Part shown: in pieces, positions 28,939 to 37,668 of the stretch
Layout of the letters: each line of letters starts with the position of its first letter
Numbering within the stretch: position 1 is the first letter of the stretch
Assembly (NCBI GenBank): GCA_024277285.1
Contig: JAJRVM010000299.1
Location: forward strand, 61,944 to 125,943
Source of the DNA: Planctomycetota bacterium
Lineage (GTDB): Bacteria > Planctomycetota > Planctomycetia > Pirellulales > Pirellulaceae
Reading direction: 5' to 3'
Length of the DNA: 64,000 bases
Position numbers and translations under genes: made by a program
Notes under the pieces: model-generated
The model's input: only the letters and a program-made list of their open reading frames with translations
What the model was told of the DNA's origin: nothing
Database searches by the model: none

Positions 28939-29999
28939 GGACGGTGAAACTTTCTAAGGCACGATTGGAAGATCTCGTCGGCCGATTTTCCAATTCGCGT
29001 ATCGCGGTGCTCGGCGACTTCTTTCTGGACAAGTATTTAGACGTCGATCCTGATTTGGCTGAACCTAGCGTTGAGACGGGTAAGACGGCGCACCAGGTGG
29101 TTGGTGTGCGCTGCAGTCCGGGTGCGGCAGGGACCGTTGTTTGCAATCTGGCGGCACTCGGCGCCGGGCAGCTCCACGCGATTGGATTTACGGGCGACGA
29201 TGGCGAGGGGTTTGATTTGCGCAAGGAGCTGGGTCGGCTGGGATGCCGAACCGAACACTTGATGGTCGCACAAGATCGATATACGCCCACTTACTTGAAA
29301 CCGCGTGACGCGAACGCCATCAGCTTGGCCGCTGAACATTCGAGATATGATACGAAGAATCGGTCACCGTCCACACCACAAATCGAACAGTCGATCATCC
29401 AGTCGCTGGATGCCCTGTTGGCTGAAGTGGACGCTGTCGTGGTGATGGATCAGGTCGAACAGGATAATTGTGGCGTCGTGACTCAAGCGGTGCGACGGGC
29501 GCTTTCTCAGCGTGCCGGCAGCGTCCACGATGTCCTCTTTTGGGCTGATAGCCGTCGGTATATTCACGAGTTCCCGAAACTGACGATCAAGCCGAATCAG
29601 TTCGAAGTGGTTGGTGTCGACAATCCACTGCCCGATGACAAAGTGTCGGATGACACGCTGTTGAAGGCGATGCATCAGCTCCGAGAGAAAAACGAAGCGC
29701 CCGTCGTTGTGACGCGAGGTGCTGATGGGATGATGGTCAGCGATCCCGAATGGACGCTTGTTCCCAGTGTTCGAGTGACGGGTGAAATCGATCCAACGGG
29801 TGCCGGTGATAGCGCAACCGCCGGCGCCGTATTGGCGCTCTGTGCCGGTGCCGAATTGCCCGAGGCTGCGTTGATCGGGAATCTTGTGGCGTCGATCACG
29901 ATTCAGCAAATTAGTACGACGGGTACAGCCCATGCCGATCAGTTGGGCGAGCGCCTGTCAATGTGGCACCAGCAACAGGAGGACGGGCACCATGCCTGA
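28935..29999 (+). CDS. PfkB-family sugar kinase, HldA/RfaE-like
   Basis: 354 aa, ribokinase fold. It begins with IAVLGDFFLDKYLDVD, as in the kinase half of HldE, carries a glycine-rich segment, SPGAAGTVVCNLAALGA, and ends with the catalytic signature DPTGAGDSATAGAVLAL (Asp is the base). The nucleotidyltransferase half found in bifunctional HldE is absent. It likely phosphorylates a heptose or related sugar phosphate at C1. Starts on an ATGA overlap with the DHS-like gene, and its end overlaps the SIS gene by 8 nt. Confidence 0.85.
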   Translation: MRTVKLSKARLEDLVGRFSNSRIAVLGDFFLDKYLDVDPDLAEPSVETGKTAHQVVGVRCSPGAAGTVVCNLAALGAGQLHAIGFTGDDGEGFDLRKELGRLGCRTEHLMVAQDRYTPTYLKPRDANAISLAAEHSRYDTKNRSPSTPQIEQSIIQSLDALLAEVDAVVVMDQVEQDNCGVVTQAVRRALSQRAGSVHDVLFWADSRRYIHEFPKLTIKPNQFEVVGVDNPLPDDKVSDDTLLKAMHQLREKNEAPVVVTRGADGMMVSDPEWTLVPSVRVTGEIDPTGAGDSATAGAVLALCAGAELPEAALIGNLVASITIQQISTTGTAHADQLGERLSMWHQQQEDGHHA

Positions 30000-30558
30000 A
30001 CAGCAATTCGCAAAGTCTTATCTTCACGGTCTGGCTGATGTCGTCCGGCGCATCGACACCGATTCGCTGGAGCGGGCGATCGTCGCCGTGCGAGACGCTC
30101 GCGATCGAGACGGTGCGGTTTACTCGTGCGGAAATGGCGGCAGCGCGAGTATCGCATCGCAGATGGTGGTCGACATCGTCAAAGGTGCGTCGTACGGCAA
30201 GGCGAAACGTATCAAGATGATGGGGCTAACGGACAGTGTCGCGACCATTACTGCGTACAGCAATGACGTGAGCTACGAATGCGTCTTCGTCGAACAGCTC
30301 AAAAACTGGGCTCGGCCCGGTGATGTTCTGATCGCGATCAGCGGCAGCGGAAATAGCGAGAACGTCGTCAAGGCCGTCGAGTATGCCAACGAACAAGGCA
30401 TGGAGACGATCGGCTGCACGACAGGCGAAGGCGGGCGGCTCAAGGACATTGCAACGATCCCGCTCGAAGTTCCCTCATCGCACATGGGCCACCTCGAAGA
30501 TTGCTTCTTTGCAATGACGCACGTCCTATGCTACGCCTTTATCGAGGACCGATACTAA
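29992..30558 (+). CDS. SIS-domain sugar-phosphate isomerase, GmhA-like
   Basis: 188 aa from the ATG at 29992. Typical GmhA features: SCGNGGSASIASQMVVDI, the phosphate-binding AISGSGNSENVVKA, and a C-terminal HLEDCFFAMTH, which matches the Glu/His active-site helix. GmhA turns sedoheptulose 7-phosphate into glycero-manno-heptose 7-phosphate. It overlaps the kinase gene by 8 nt and is followed directly, with no gap, by the ATG of the truncated arsenite transporter. Confidence 0.87.
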   Translation: MPEQQFAKSYLHGLADVVRRIDTDSLERAIVAVRDARDRDGAVYSCGNGGSASIASQMVVDIVKGASYGKAKRIKMMGLTDSVATITAYSNDVSYECVFVEQLKNWARPGDVLIAISGSGNSENVVKAVEYANEQGMETIGCTTGEGGRLKDIATIPLEVPSSHMGHLEDCFFAMTHVLCYAFIEDRY

Positions 30559-30756
30559 ATGAATGTGTCCGAAGACTCTAAGCAGCTTTCGTTCGTCGAT
30601 CGGTATCTCACGCTTTGGATCTTTCTAGCAATGGCCGTTGGAGTCAGCCTCGGCTATTTCGTGCCTGGTACGGAATCGTTCATTAATTCGTTCCAAGTTG
30701 GGACGACGAACTCTCTTTCCGCAGTTCGAAAAACCGATATCCGGGAATTTCTCTAG
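30559..30756 (+). pseudogene. 5' stub of an ACR3-type arsenite efflux transporter
   Basis: The first 50 codons read as the ACR3 N-terminus ([20 protein letters not shown], then FQVGTTN). At codon 50 (near 30709) the sequence passes into the left inverted repeat of the insertion element and stops 15 codons later. Nothing resembling the remaining 300 residues is found beyond the right end of the element, so the gene was not merely split but lost. Confidence 0.85.
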
Positions 30757-31080
30757 CGGCTTGCGACAAGACCGCTGTGATTGAAGTCGTTGCGTAAAAT
30801 CCCGTGCGTCATGCTGGCGCCAAATTCGCCGCCGGCTCACTCCGCCAGCGGCGCGTCGCGAGCACGATTCTAGACACGAAAATATTCACGGCGTCATGCG
30901 CGAAAAGCAGTTTCTCCGGTTCCAGTTAACGATGCTCCGTCGGGCCGCGGATGTCGATCGGATCGATGGGATTCTCGGCCACCGTGACCGAGTTGCGAGT
31001 TCGCATTGTGCGCGCTGCGAGAGTCGGTGCAAGTGGAGTGTTGACGATAAAATCGATTTGGAAAAACTTAGGGAAAGTGA

Positions 31081-31119
31081 CATCGACGTAAGTTGAGAAA
31101 TTCTCGACTTACGTCGATG
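31081..31119. repeat. Near-perfect 39-nt palindrome upstream of the transposase
   Basis: CATCGACGTAAGTTGAGAA at 31081-31099 faces its inverse at 31101-31119 across one base, with 18 of 19 pairs. In the transcript it would form a strong hairpin about 85 nt before the transposase start. It could block read-through translation from outside promoters or mark the join of two element ends. Confidence 0.75.
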
Positions 31120-31202
31120 GCATTCGTCGTAAGTGTCGCAGCAGAATATTTTCGTGCGACGATGTGCTTCGCGCTCGGCGGTCGATTCTTTATACCCGTG
31201 GC

Positions 31203-32948
31203 ATGAACAAACGCAAAACGTCACCCGAAGCCAAAGCGAACGAAGGTTATCTTGCCCAGTCCGATGGTGTCACGCTACGCAGCTGGACCGTCGGTGCGCT
31301 TCCGATCGTCAATCGAATCCTGGAAGAGATGCGACTCGAGGAGATCCTTCAGACTCATCTCCCTCAAGACGGGCCGCGCATGACGATCCCGACTTCACGC
31401 GGGTTGATGCTACTGGTCCGCAATCTTTTGCTTTCGCGAGAACCGGTTTACGGTTTGGGCGAGTGGGCTCAGCGACATGCGCCGGATCTGATCGGAATCT
31501 CGTCACCCAAGATGAAACATCTCAATGATGACCGACTGGGGCGGTGTTTGGATCGATTGTTCGAAGGCATCGACCGATCGCTCATCATGGAGCTGGTCAA
31601 GCACGTCATTCAGCACTTCGACCTCAGCTTGGATGAACTGCACAACGACTCGACGACCGTGACGTTTCACGGGTCCTACGAAGAGGCGTCGGTCCCTGGA
31701 CGGCGTCAAGGTGTGCCGACGTTGGGAATCACGTGGGGCCACAACAAAGATCATCGCCCCGACCTCAAGCAGTTGCTCTATATCCTGACGGTCACGGACG
31801 ATGGTGGGGTACCGGTTTACTTCACGACGGCCAGTGGCAACACGGCCGACGATCGAACGCATCTGGAAACGTGGGAGCTTCTTCGAGAGTTGACTCAGCG
31901 CGCGGACTTCTTGTACGTCGCGGATTGCAAGTTGGCGTCCAGTGCGAACCTCAAGGCGATCGACCAGCGCGGTGGCCGGTTCATTACCGTGCTGCCTCGC
32001 ACGCGACGTGAAGACAAACAATTTCGCCAACGCCTGCTGGACGAGACCGATCCGATCACCTGGACCGATCTCTATCAGGAGGTGAACGATGACGGACAGA
32101 TCGTCGATCATCTGCGTGTGGCGAGTGAACCCGTGCACACGTCCGACGGATTTCGCCTCCTCTGGTTTGACAGTCTTCGCAAGTCACAGCAAGACGCGGC
32201 CACTCGGATTCGCAACCTGGACAAGCTGAAGCAGGAGCTGGACGATTTGCAGCGCCGGTTGCAATCTCCGAAGACTCGCTTTCGGACACGCTCCAAAGTG
32301 GAGAAGGCTCTCGAAAAAGTGCTTGCCGCCTCCACGGTCAGCGTTTTCGTGCGCGTCGAGATTCACGAAGAAGAAAAGGAGACCTTCACGCAAACATCGC
32401 GTGGGCGACCCAGTAAGGACACGCAGTACGTGCGCCGCGTGGAGACGCGGTATCGCCTGGTCGTGGATCCCAACGCGGACGAAATGGTGAAAGCGACGAA
32501 GCGCGACGGCAAGTTCCCGTTGGTCACCAATCAGGACGAGATGACGGCCGAAGCCATCCTGCAGGCCTACAAGCGTCAGCCTCTGGTGGAGAAACGATTC
32601 TCACAGTTCAAGAATGACTTCCAAGTGGCCCCCGTCTTCTTGAAGAGTGTCAGCCGCATCCAGGCGCTCTTGGCGGTCTATTTCTTCGTGTTGGTGGCAC
32701 AAACGCTGCTCGAGCGTCAACTTCGGCGCGCGATGGAGCAGCAGGATGTCGAAGATCTGCCGCTCTATCCGGAGGGCCGTCGGTGTTCGGCTCCGACCAC
32801 CAAGCGAGTGATCGACCTGTTCGAGCCTATTCAACGCCACGAGCTGAAGCAGCACGGTGAGAGCCAAGTGTTTGTCACGAAGTTGCCATCCGTCCATCGG
32901 TCCGTGCTCAAACTGCTGGGCATCCACTCTCGGCAGTATGGGAAGTGA
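31203..32948 (+). CDS. Transposase, IS1634 family (DDE)
   Basis: 581 aa from the ATG at 31203. The DDE residues are visible as LHNDSTTVTF, FLYVADCKLAS and KRQPLVEKRFSQFKND. A coiled-coil-like insertion (about 330-380, LDKLKQELDDLQRRL) sits between the second Asp and Glu, as in this family. Length is normal and no frame damage is seen, so it may be active. It is the only gene in the element and points away from the ACR3 stub. Confidence 0.92.
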   Translation: MNKRKTSPEAKANEGYLAQSDGVTLRSWTVGALPIVNRILEEMRLEEILQTHLPQDGPRMTIPTSRGLMLLVRNLLLSREPVYGLGEWAQRHAPDLIGISSPKMKHLNDDRLGRCLDRLFEGIDRSLIMELVKHVIQHFDLSLDELHNDSTTVTFHGSYEEASVPGRRQGVPTLGITWGHNKDHRPDLKQLLYILTVTDDGGVPVYFTTASGNTADDRTHLETWELLRELTQRADFLYVADCKLASSANLKAIDQRGGRFITVLPRTRREDKQFRQRLLDETDPITWTDLYQEVNDDGQIVDHLRVASEPVHTSDGFRLLWFDSLRKSQQDAATRIRNLDKLKQELDDLQRRLQSPKTRFRTRSKVEKALEKVLAASTVSVFVRVEIHEEEKETFTQTSRGRPSKDTQYVRRVETRYRLVVDPNADEMVKATKRDGKFPLVTNQDEMTAEAILQAYKRQPLVEKRFSQFKNDFQVAPVFLKSVSRIQALLAVYFFVLVAQTLLERQLRRAMEQQDVEDLPLYPEGRRCSAPTTKRVIDLFEPIQRHELKQHGESQVFVTKLPSVHRSVLKLLGIHSRQYGK

Positions 32949-32986
32949 AAAGCGATGGTTGAACACAGGGAGCCTTGGCAGTGAAC

Positions 32987-33044
32987 GGAACACTTATCTT
33001 CACTCATCTTCCCATGAGCGCAGATAAGCGAAGATCAGTGTTCC
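32987..33044. repeat. Imperfect inverted repeat downstream of the transposase
   Basis: GGAACACTTATCTTCACTCA faces GGAACACTGATCTTCGCTTA on the opposite strand. It could fold as a terminator-like hairpin after the transposase. No T-run follows, so intrinsic termination is uncertain. Confidence 0.6.
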
Positions 33045-33402
33045 CTCTCCCTAAAAGCGAGAACACCAACAACCAAACGCCGACGTGCACCCCATCCCTC
33101 GCCGAACGACGAGGCGTCAACGGGTCACACCCACACCGGACTCAACGGACGTGTCAAGAAACGCCGCGTTAGAAAAAAAACGGGGCCACCCGACAAATTC
33201 CCGGATATTGGTTTTCCGAACTGCGGAAAGAGAGTTACATGACTGATTGTTAGGCATTTTTTTTGGACAGCTTGTTTGCAGGACACGTTGTCTTCAGCGC
33301 GGCCTGCCTGTCATGGGATCGGCTTGCCAACCGTCCGGACGTCTTAGCAGCTGGCTGCACTTTTTGCTTACCAGCGGCGGCGAACCGTGATAGCGCCAAC
33401 TC

Positions 33403-33766
33403 ATGACAATCACCGCGGTGGCCAATAGCAAAGGTGGAGTAGGGAAGTCGACGACGTCCGTACACCTGGCCGCTTGGCTCAGCGAACAGGGGCACCGTGT
33501 CTTGCTGGCCGACTGCGACTCGCAGCAGAGCTCGTCCGAATGGATCGCTGAAGCGTGCCCGGAGATTGAGGCGGTCCGATACAAGAAGCCGGACGATATT
33601 CTCGACAACCTACCCGAGCTCGCCGAAGAATTCGACTACGTCGTCGCTGATGGGATCGCGAGCGAAGAAGGCCGGCGACGAGGTACGGCGCATTTTTAGT
33701 GAGATCTTCCCCGAAGCAAAAGCGCGGAGGAGAACGGCGAAACGAAAAGGAAGGAGAGCCAAATGA
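33403..33766 (+). pseudogene. parA: parA partition ATPase with internal deletion and frameshift
   Basis: The N-terminus is a good ParA: AVANSKGGVGKSTTSVHLAA (Walker A) and DYVVADG (Walker B strand). After residue 86 the frame changes. A ParA-like C-terminus, AKKAGDEVRRIFSEIF, continues in the +1 frame and stops at 33766. A usual ParA of about 200-220 aa therefore lost roughly 100 internal residues, and the two parts are out of frame. The C-terminal frame still overlaps the next start (ATGA at 33763), preserving the original par operon layout. Confidence 0.8.
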
Positions 33767-34122
33767 AGGGACGCAGAGCATTGGTGGAGGGCTTGAACAA
33801 GAGTTCGGATCTATCCGAAGCCGAACGGGATTTCGTTTACGGAGACGACCAGACGGCTCGCCCGATTGCGGCACCAGCCGTGGAAACATCGACACCGCCG
33901 CTGGGTCAGTCCGCGGAAACTAAACTAGAAACCAAGGTTTTGCCACAAATGGCCGGTCGAGTACCGGTCACGGTCCGCTGTCGTCCTGAAGTCGCCTCGG
34001 CGATCAAACGCGTGTCGCTCCAGCGGCAGCTCGATGGCATCGAACCGTTCTACGTCCAGGACATCATGGAGCAAGCCCTTGAGAATTGGCTCAGCAGAAA
34101 CGGCTATCCCACTTCCAGGTGA
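33763..34122 (+). CDS. Small partition/regulatory protein, ribbon-helix-helix-like
   Basis: 119 aa. A polar N-terminal half is followed by VPVTVRCRPEVASAIKRVSL and a helix, VQDIMEQALENWLSRNGY, which fits a ribbon-helix-helix DNA-binding fold. It starts on an ATGA overlap with the parA remnant and lies just before the iterons, the position of a ParB/ParG-type centromere-binding protein. Its function as such would be lost if no other ParA exists. Family assignment is by shape and context only. Confidence 0.65.
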   Translation: MKGRRALVEGLNKSSDLSEAERDFVYGDDQTARPIAAPAVETSTPPLGQSAETKLETKVLPQMAGRVPVTVRCRPEVASAIKRVSLQRQLDGIEPFYVQDIMEQALENWLSRNGYPTSR

Positions 34123-34166
34123 TCGAGTGATCCGGACTTCAGACCGTCGACCGTCGAGCGGCGCTC

Positions 34167-34297
34167 TGCCGTGACCGTGGGGGGCGATAGCGTGATGTGA
34201 GGGTGCAACTACCGTGATCGGAGGGAGAAGATGCCGTGACTCTGGGGAGGACTTGCCGTGATCTGAGGGAGGAATCACCGTGACTCGAGGGAGAAAA
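34167..34297. repeat. Six direct 22-bp iterons of a plasmid-type origin
   Basis: Six copies with core CCGTGA begin at 34169, 34190, 34212, 34234, 34256 and 34278, spaced 21, 22, 22, 22 and 22 bp. The consensus is about TGCCGTGAYYNGAGGGAGRA; the last three copies are the most alike. One helical-turn-spaced array of this kind, upstream of a Rep gene, is the classic binding site for an initiator protein. Confidence 0.88.
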
Positions 34298-34333
34298 CGC
34301 ACGGTAAGCGACTGGCAAACAAGGCGTTTTTCG

Positions 34334-34377
34334 CCCCTAAACACTAAAACAAACTAAACAAGAGAAAACAACATCAA
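34334..34377. other. A-rich stretch next to the iterons (possible DNA unwinding region)
   Basis: Strand-biased A-rich DNA containing AACACTAAAACAAACTAAAC and AAGAGAAAACAACATCAAAC, unlike the GC-rich surroundings. Its place beside the iterons fits the melting region of an origin; this is inference. Confidence 0.55.
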
Positions 34378-34533
34378 ACGCGCGGACGCACGAAAGATCC
34401 GTCGGTCGGTGGTGGTGTTTTCTTTCGGATCTTGAAGGGAGACAGGAATCGATGCGTGAAGGCAAGACGTGCGCCATCATGCAGACGCTACCGAGTCTTT
34501 TTCCATGACCGCCACGAGTCGCGTGTCATGGAT

Positions 34534-34555
34534 TTTCTCCCCCGAGTCACGGCAA
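34534..34555. promoter_or_regulatory. Inverted iteron half-site upstream of repA
   Basis: TTTTCTCCCCCGAGTCACGG is the reverse complement of an iteron (CCGTGACTCGGGGGAGAAAA) and lies about 45 bp before the repA start. Iteron plasmids often use such an inverted site for the Rep protein to repress its own gene. Confidence 0.65.
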
Positions 34556-34598
34556 GATTTCACTTGCCTTTCTTCGATCTGGCTGGCAGTGTCGCGCC

Positions 34599-36038
34599 AT
34601 GGCCATTCCCAAACCTCAACGTCGAGCAGAAATTATTCGCTTCCCTGCCGACGCGTCCAACGCTCGCGATGAACTGAATCTGTGCGAGTTCCCGCTGGCG
34701 GTTCTTTCTGACCGCTCACCCAAGAGTTGCCTGGAACTCACGTTTACCGACACGCTTTGGGATGAATCCGAGAAGAAACGAATTGAACGGAAGCTCCACG
34801 TCTCGGCGCCCCCCAAATACGGCTTGCCGACGGCGAAAGACGAGGAGGTGCTTCTGGCCCTCATCCACCTTACCGACCAGTTCAACCAGTTCTCGAGCCC
34901 GACGGTTCACTTTACGCGCTATGAGCTGATCAAGTTGCTCGGTTGGAACGGCGGCGGAAAAAGCTACCAGCGAATCACCGAATCGCTCGCTCGGTGGAAG
35001 AGCGTCACGCTTGACTATCGAAATGCATGGCGGGACCATCGAGCGAAGTCATGGGTTTCCGAGCTGTTCAGCATCATCGATAACGTGACCTACTACGAGG
35101 CAGATCAGGTCGATGATGAGCATGAGCAAAGGCAGTTGCCATTTTCCAGTTTCACATGGAATCGCGTGTTCTTCGAATCGATGCAGGCGAAATACTACAA
35201 GCGACTCGACTTTGGTTTTTACCAGCGTCTGCGAACGCCGACCGCCAAACGACTGTTCCGGTTTCTCGACAAGCGATTCGGCACCGGGCGGCCGCACTGG
35301 GAGTTCGACCTGCGTGAGTTTGCCTTCGAGCATATCGGCATGTCACGCAGTTATGATGTCGGCAAGATCAAGGAAAAGCTACTCCCGGCCATTCATGAAC
35401 TTGAGGCGGAAGGTTACTTGCAGCCTCTGGCGCGGGACGAGCGTTTCCAGAAGAAGGGAAAGGTCTGGCGGATTCGCTTGGCGCGGGCGGCGAAGCAGCC
35501 TCCAAAGCCCCGCCAGGTGACCGGCCACGCTCTATCCGTATTGCTGACCGATCGCGGCGTCAGCGCCCGGACGGCCATCGAGCTAACCCAACAATTCGAC
35601 GAAGCGGCGATTCGGTCGCAGGTCGACGTCTTCGACTGGATCATCGAGAACGATCGAGAGAGCCTCAAGAACCCGCCCGGGTTCCTTGCCGAGTCGATCC
35701 GTGCCGGCTTCGAACCGCCCGGCAGGTATCAGTCCAAAGCGGAGCGGGAGCGCCTGGCGCAACGAAAAACCGAAGCCGCCGAGACCAAGAAGCAGGCCGA
35801 CCGAATACTGCAGCATCAGAAGAGGGAAGTCGCCGAGCAGCGTGAGCATATTCAGGCCATTCGAGCTCAGCTCTCGCCGGCCGAATTGGAAGCGATGGAG
35901 CAAGAAGCTACCGATCTGGCAAGCGAGTCAGAACGCAAGATCCTAGCCGATCCGGTCTTCCGAAAGTTCCAACTACAGATCATGGTCGACGCTCTGATCG
36001 CAAAGCGTTTTCCACGGAGTCAGAAACCGACCCATTAG
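34599..36038 (+). CDS. repA: RepA-type plasmid replication initiator
   Basis: 479 aa. The N-terminal 300 residues fit a RepA / winged-helix initiator of the type seen on planctomycete and proteobacterial plasmids: CEFPLAVLSDRSPKSCLELT, RYELIKLLGWNGGGKSYQRI, FTWNRVFFESMQAKYYKRLD and TAKRLFRFLDKRFG. The C-terminal third is charged and coiled-coil-like (AERERLAQRKTEAAETKKQ). The frame is intact. Six iterons and an inverted half-site precede it. The protein would open the origin and load the host helicase. On a chromosome it marks an integrated plasmid or integrative element. Confidence 0.85.
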   Translation: MAIPKPQRRAEIIRFPADASNARDELNLCEFPLAVLSDRSPKSCLELTFTDTLWDESEKKRIERKLHVSAPPKYGLPTAKDEEVLLALIHLTDQFNQFSSPTVHFTRYELIKLLGWNGGGKSYQRITESLARWKSVTLDYRNAWRDHRAKSWVSELFSIIDNVTYYEADQVDDEHEQRQLPFSSFTWNRVFFESMQAKYYKRLDFGFYQRLRTPTAKRLFRFLDKRFGTGRPHWEFDLREFAFEHIGMSRSYDVGKIKEKLLPAIHELEAEGYLQPLARDERFQKKGKVWRIRLARAAKQPPKPRQVTGHALSVLLTDRGVSARTAIELTQQFDEAAIRSQVDVFDWIIENDRESLKNPPGFLAESIRAGFEPPGRYQSKAERERLAQRKTEAAETKKQADRILQHQKREVAEQREHIQAIRAQLSPAELEAMEQEATDLASESERKILADPVFRKFQLQIMVDALIAKRFPRSQKPTH

Positions 36039-36151
36039 ACCTGCACGATGACTCAGTCTTGCATCATCGCACTCAATGAACCGTTTTCCGTCAACGATAA
36101 TTCGCTCACAGTAAGAGTCATTATTCGCGCCGAACCCAAATACTGCTCCGG

Positions 36152-37348
36152 CTACTTTTGGATGTATAGCCAAACGAAGCCGGTTCGGTCTTCGATAATG
36201 AAATCCGAACGTCGGGCATACAGCTCTTGCATCTTGTCGCTCGCCGCACGGAGCTTGCTCTTGTCGTCCCCAGCGGCGCTATACTCCACGGAGATGGCGT
36301 TCATCTTATCTTGCCATTCCGCTTTCTTCCTTTCCGACTCGTCCTTGCTCAATCCGTCTGGCAAGGCGACAAGGGTGACCGAGTCACCGACCAGAACGTC
36401 TAGCTTTCCGTCGGAGTTTACATCGTCCACCCAAACACGCGTCGAACTCGCAGGTCCCGTCAAGTCGGCATCGTCGAGTAAATCGCCTCCACCCAAGCGA
36501 TTTGTGCGAACCGGCTCGATGAGATCACGAAACCCTTCGAACGTCGGCGATTCGCCCGCAGCTGCTTGGTTTTCAGCCCACTGCACGCCGCCGTTACCCG
36601 AGCCACTCAGCAAGTCGATGTCTCCGTCGCCATCCCAGTCCACGGGAAACGGATCGCTGTGCGCACCCTGAATCGTCAGCGGTCCGTCATCCGTCATGAT
36701 CCTTGTCGGCTCCGGTACGAACTTGCCGTTTCCCTCGCCAGTGAAGACGTAGAAACTTCCGGCGAAGTTCCCGACGACAAGATCAAGATCGCCGTCTGCA
36801 TCCCAATCGACAGCCGTTGGTCGCGTACAAATGTTTTCGACGATCGAACTGGGGTCGGCGGGAATAATGAGAGGTTCGCTGTCCGTACCCTGCAGGACGG
36901 AAGCTTTCTTGAACGAGCCGTCGGGCTGACCCCAGAGAACCTGGAATAGACCGGCCATGGGCTGCGACATGCGGGAGTAGGAACCGGAGAGAATGTCGTT
37001 GTGTCCGTCAACATCGAGGTCCACCAACTGTGGAGTTGAGCTCGTGCATCACCAGACGCCAGGAATCTCGGCTTCTGCGCCGTCAGCCTGCAATCGGACG
37101 CCCGCGGCAAGATTGCCGTCGCCCAGATTCTCGTACACCGTGATTCTTCCTTGGCTGAATTGCCCGACGAGAAGATCCTTCTTGCCGTCGCCGTTCCAAT
37201 CTGCCCAACACGGAGAGGCATAGCCCGGGCTGTCGACGCGGACTGGTTCACCGGCTCCTTCCAGACGTTTAGGACGCTCGAACTCCACAGCACCGACCGT
37301 ATTCGTAAAGCCGAACAGCAACAGGACCGGGAAAAAGGATTTCTTCAT
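36152..37348 (-). CDS. Exported FG-GAP/VCBS repeat protein with one in-frame TGA (candidate selenoprotein or nonsense mutant)
   Basis: 399 codons from the ATG at 37348 (GGGGAGG upstream), with a signal peptide, KKSFFPVLLLFGFTNTVGA. Beta-propeller repeats with calcium loops run through the whole frame: WADWNGDGKKDLLVGQF, VDLDVDGHNDILSGSY, VDWDADGDLDLVVGNF and VDWDGDGDIDLLSGSG. Codon 100 (37051-37049) is TGA, read between EIPGVW and CTSSTPQLVDLD. There is no frameshift and repeats continue in the same frame, so either the gene carries a single nonsense change or UGA is decoded as selenocysteine next to the following Cys. A hairpin, UCCAC-AGUUG-GUGGA, lies 15 nt after the UGA. Confidence 0.75.
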
Positions 37349-37668
37349 TTTGCCGCCTCCCCTAACAAGTGTGGACCAGAGCTCGTCACCTTGCCTGCCG
37401 GCAGTATAGTGATCTGTTCTTCCGGCCGTCAAACGAGATCGAACCCGACGAATGACTACTGCGCCCAGAACGAATTGGAGACTTTATCGCCTTTCGCATC
37501 ATGACAGAGTCGCAAGACGAGAGTTTTGTCAAAGACGGGACGCGATAACTGACTTGCTTAATCGATCACGAAGCGCCCAAAATGGCGCATCGGGGCAACG
37601 AACAAATCCTTGATTCGTGTTTGTGGTCGCGTCATCTTATTGAACCTCGTTCACGTCAGGAATCTATC
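37349..37668. other. Divergent intergenic region
   Basis: 320 bp between the FG-GAP gene and the DsbD-alpha lipoprotein, presumably holding both promoters. I see no gene, RNA or clear operator in it. Confidence 0.5.

Larger units (their letters stand above)
30709..33236. mobile_element. IS1634-like insertion element with 45-bp imperfect terminal inverted repeats
   Basis: Left end AACTCTCTTTCCGCAGTTCG... (30709-30753) and right end (33192-33236, reverse complement) match at 42 of 45 positions. Length 2.53 kb, enclosing one transposase gene. Long non-coding flanks exist on both sides of the transposase (30757-31202 and 32949-33191); these hold a hairpin at 31081-31119 and another at 32987-33044. 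No target-site duplication is visible at the outer edges, and the flanks come from unrelated genes. Confidence 0.85.

Noticed and set aside
34167..34297. CRISPR array
   Set aside because: Repeats are contiguous 22-bp units with no spacers; they are iterons.
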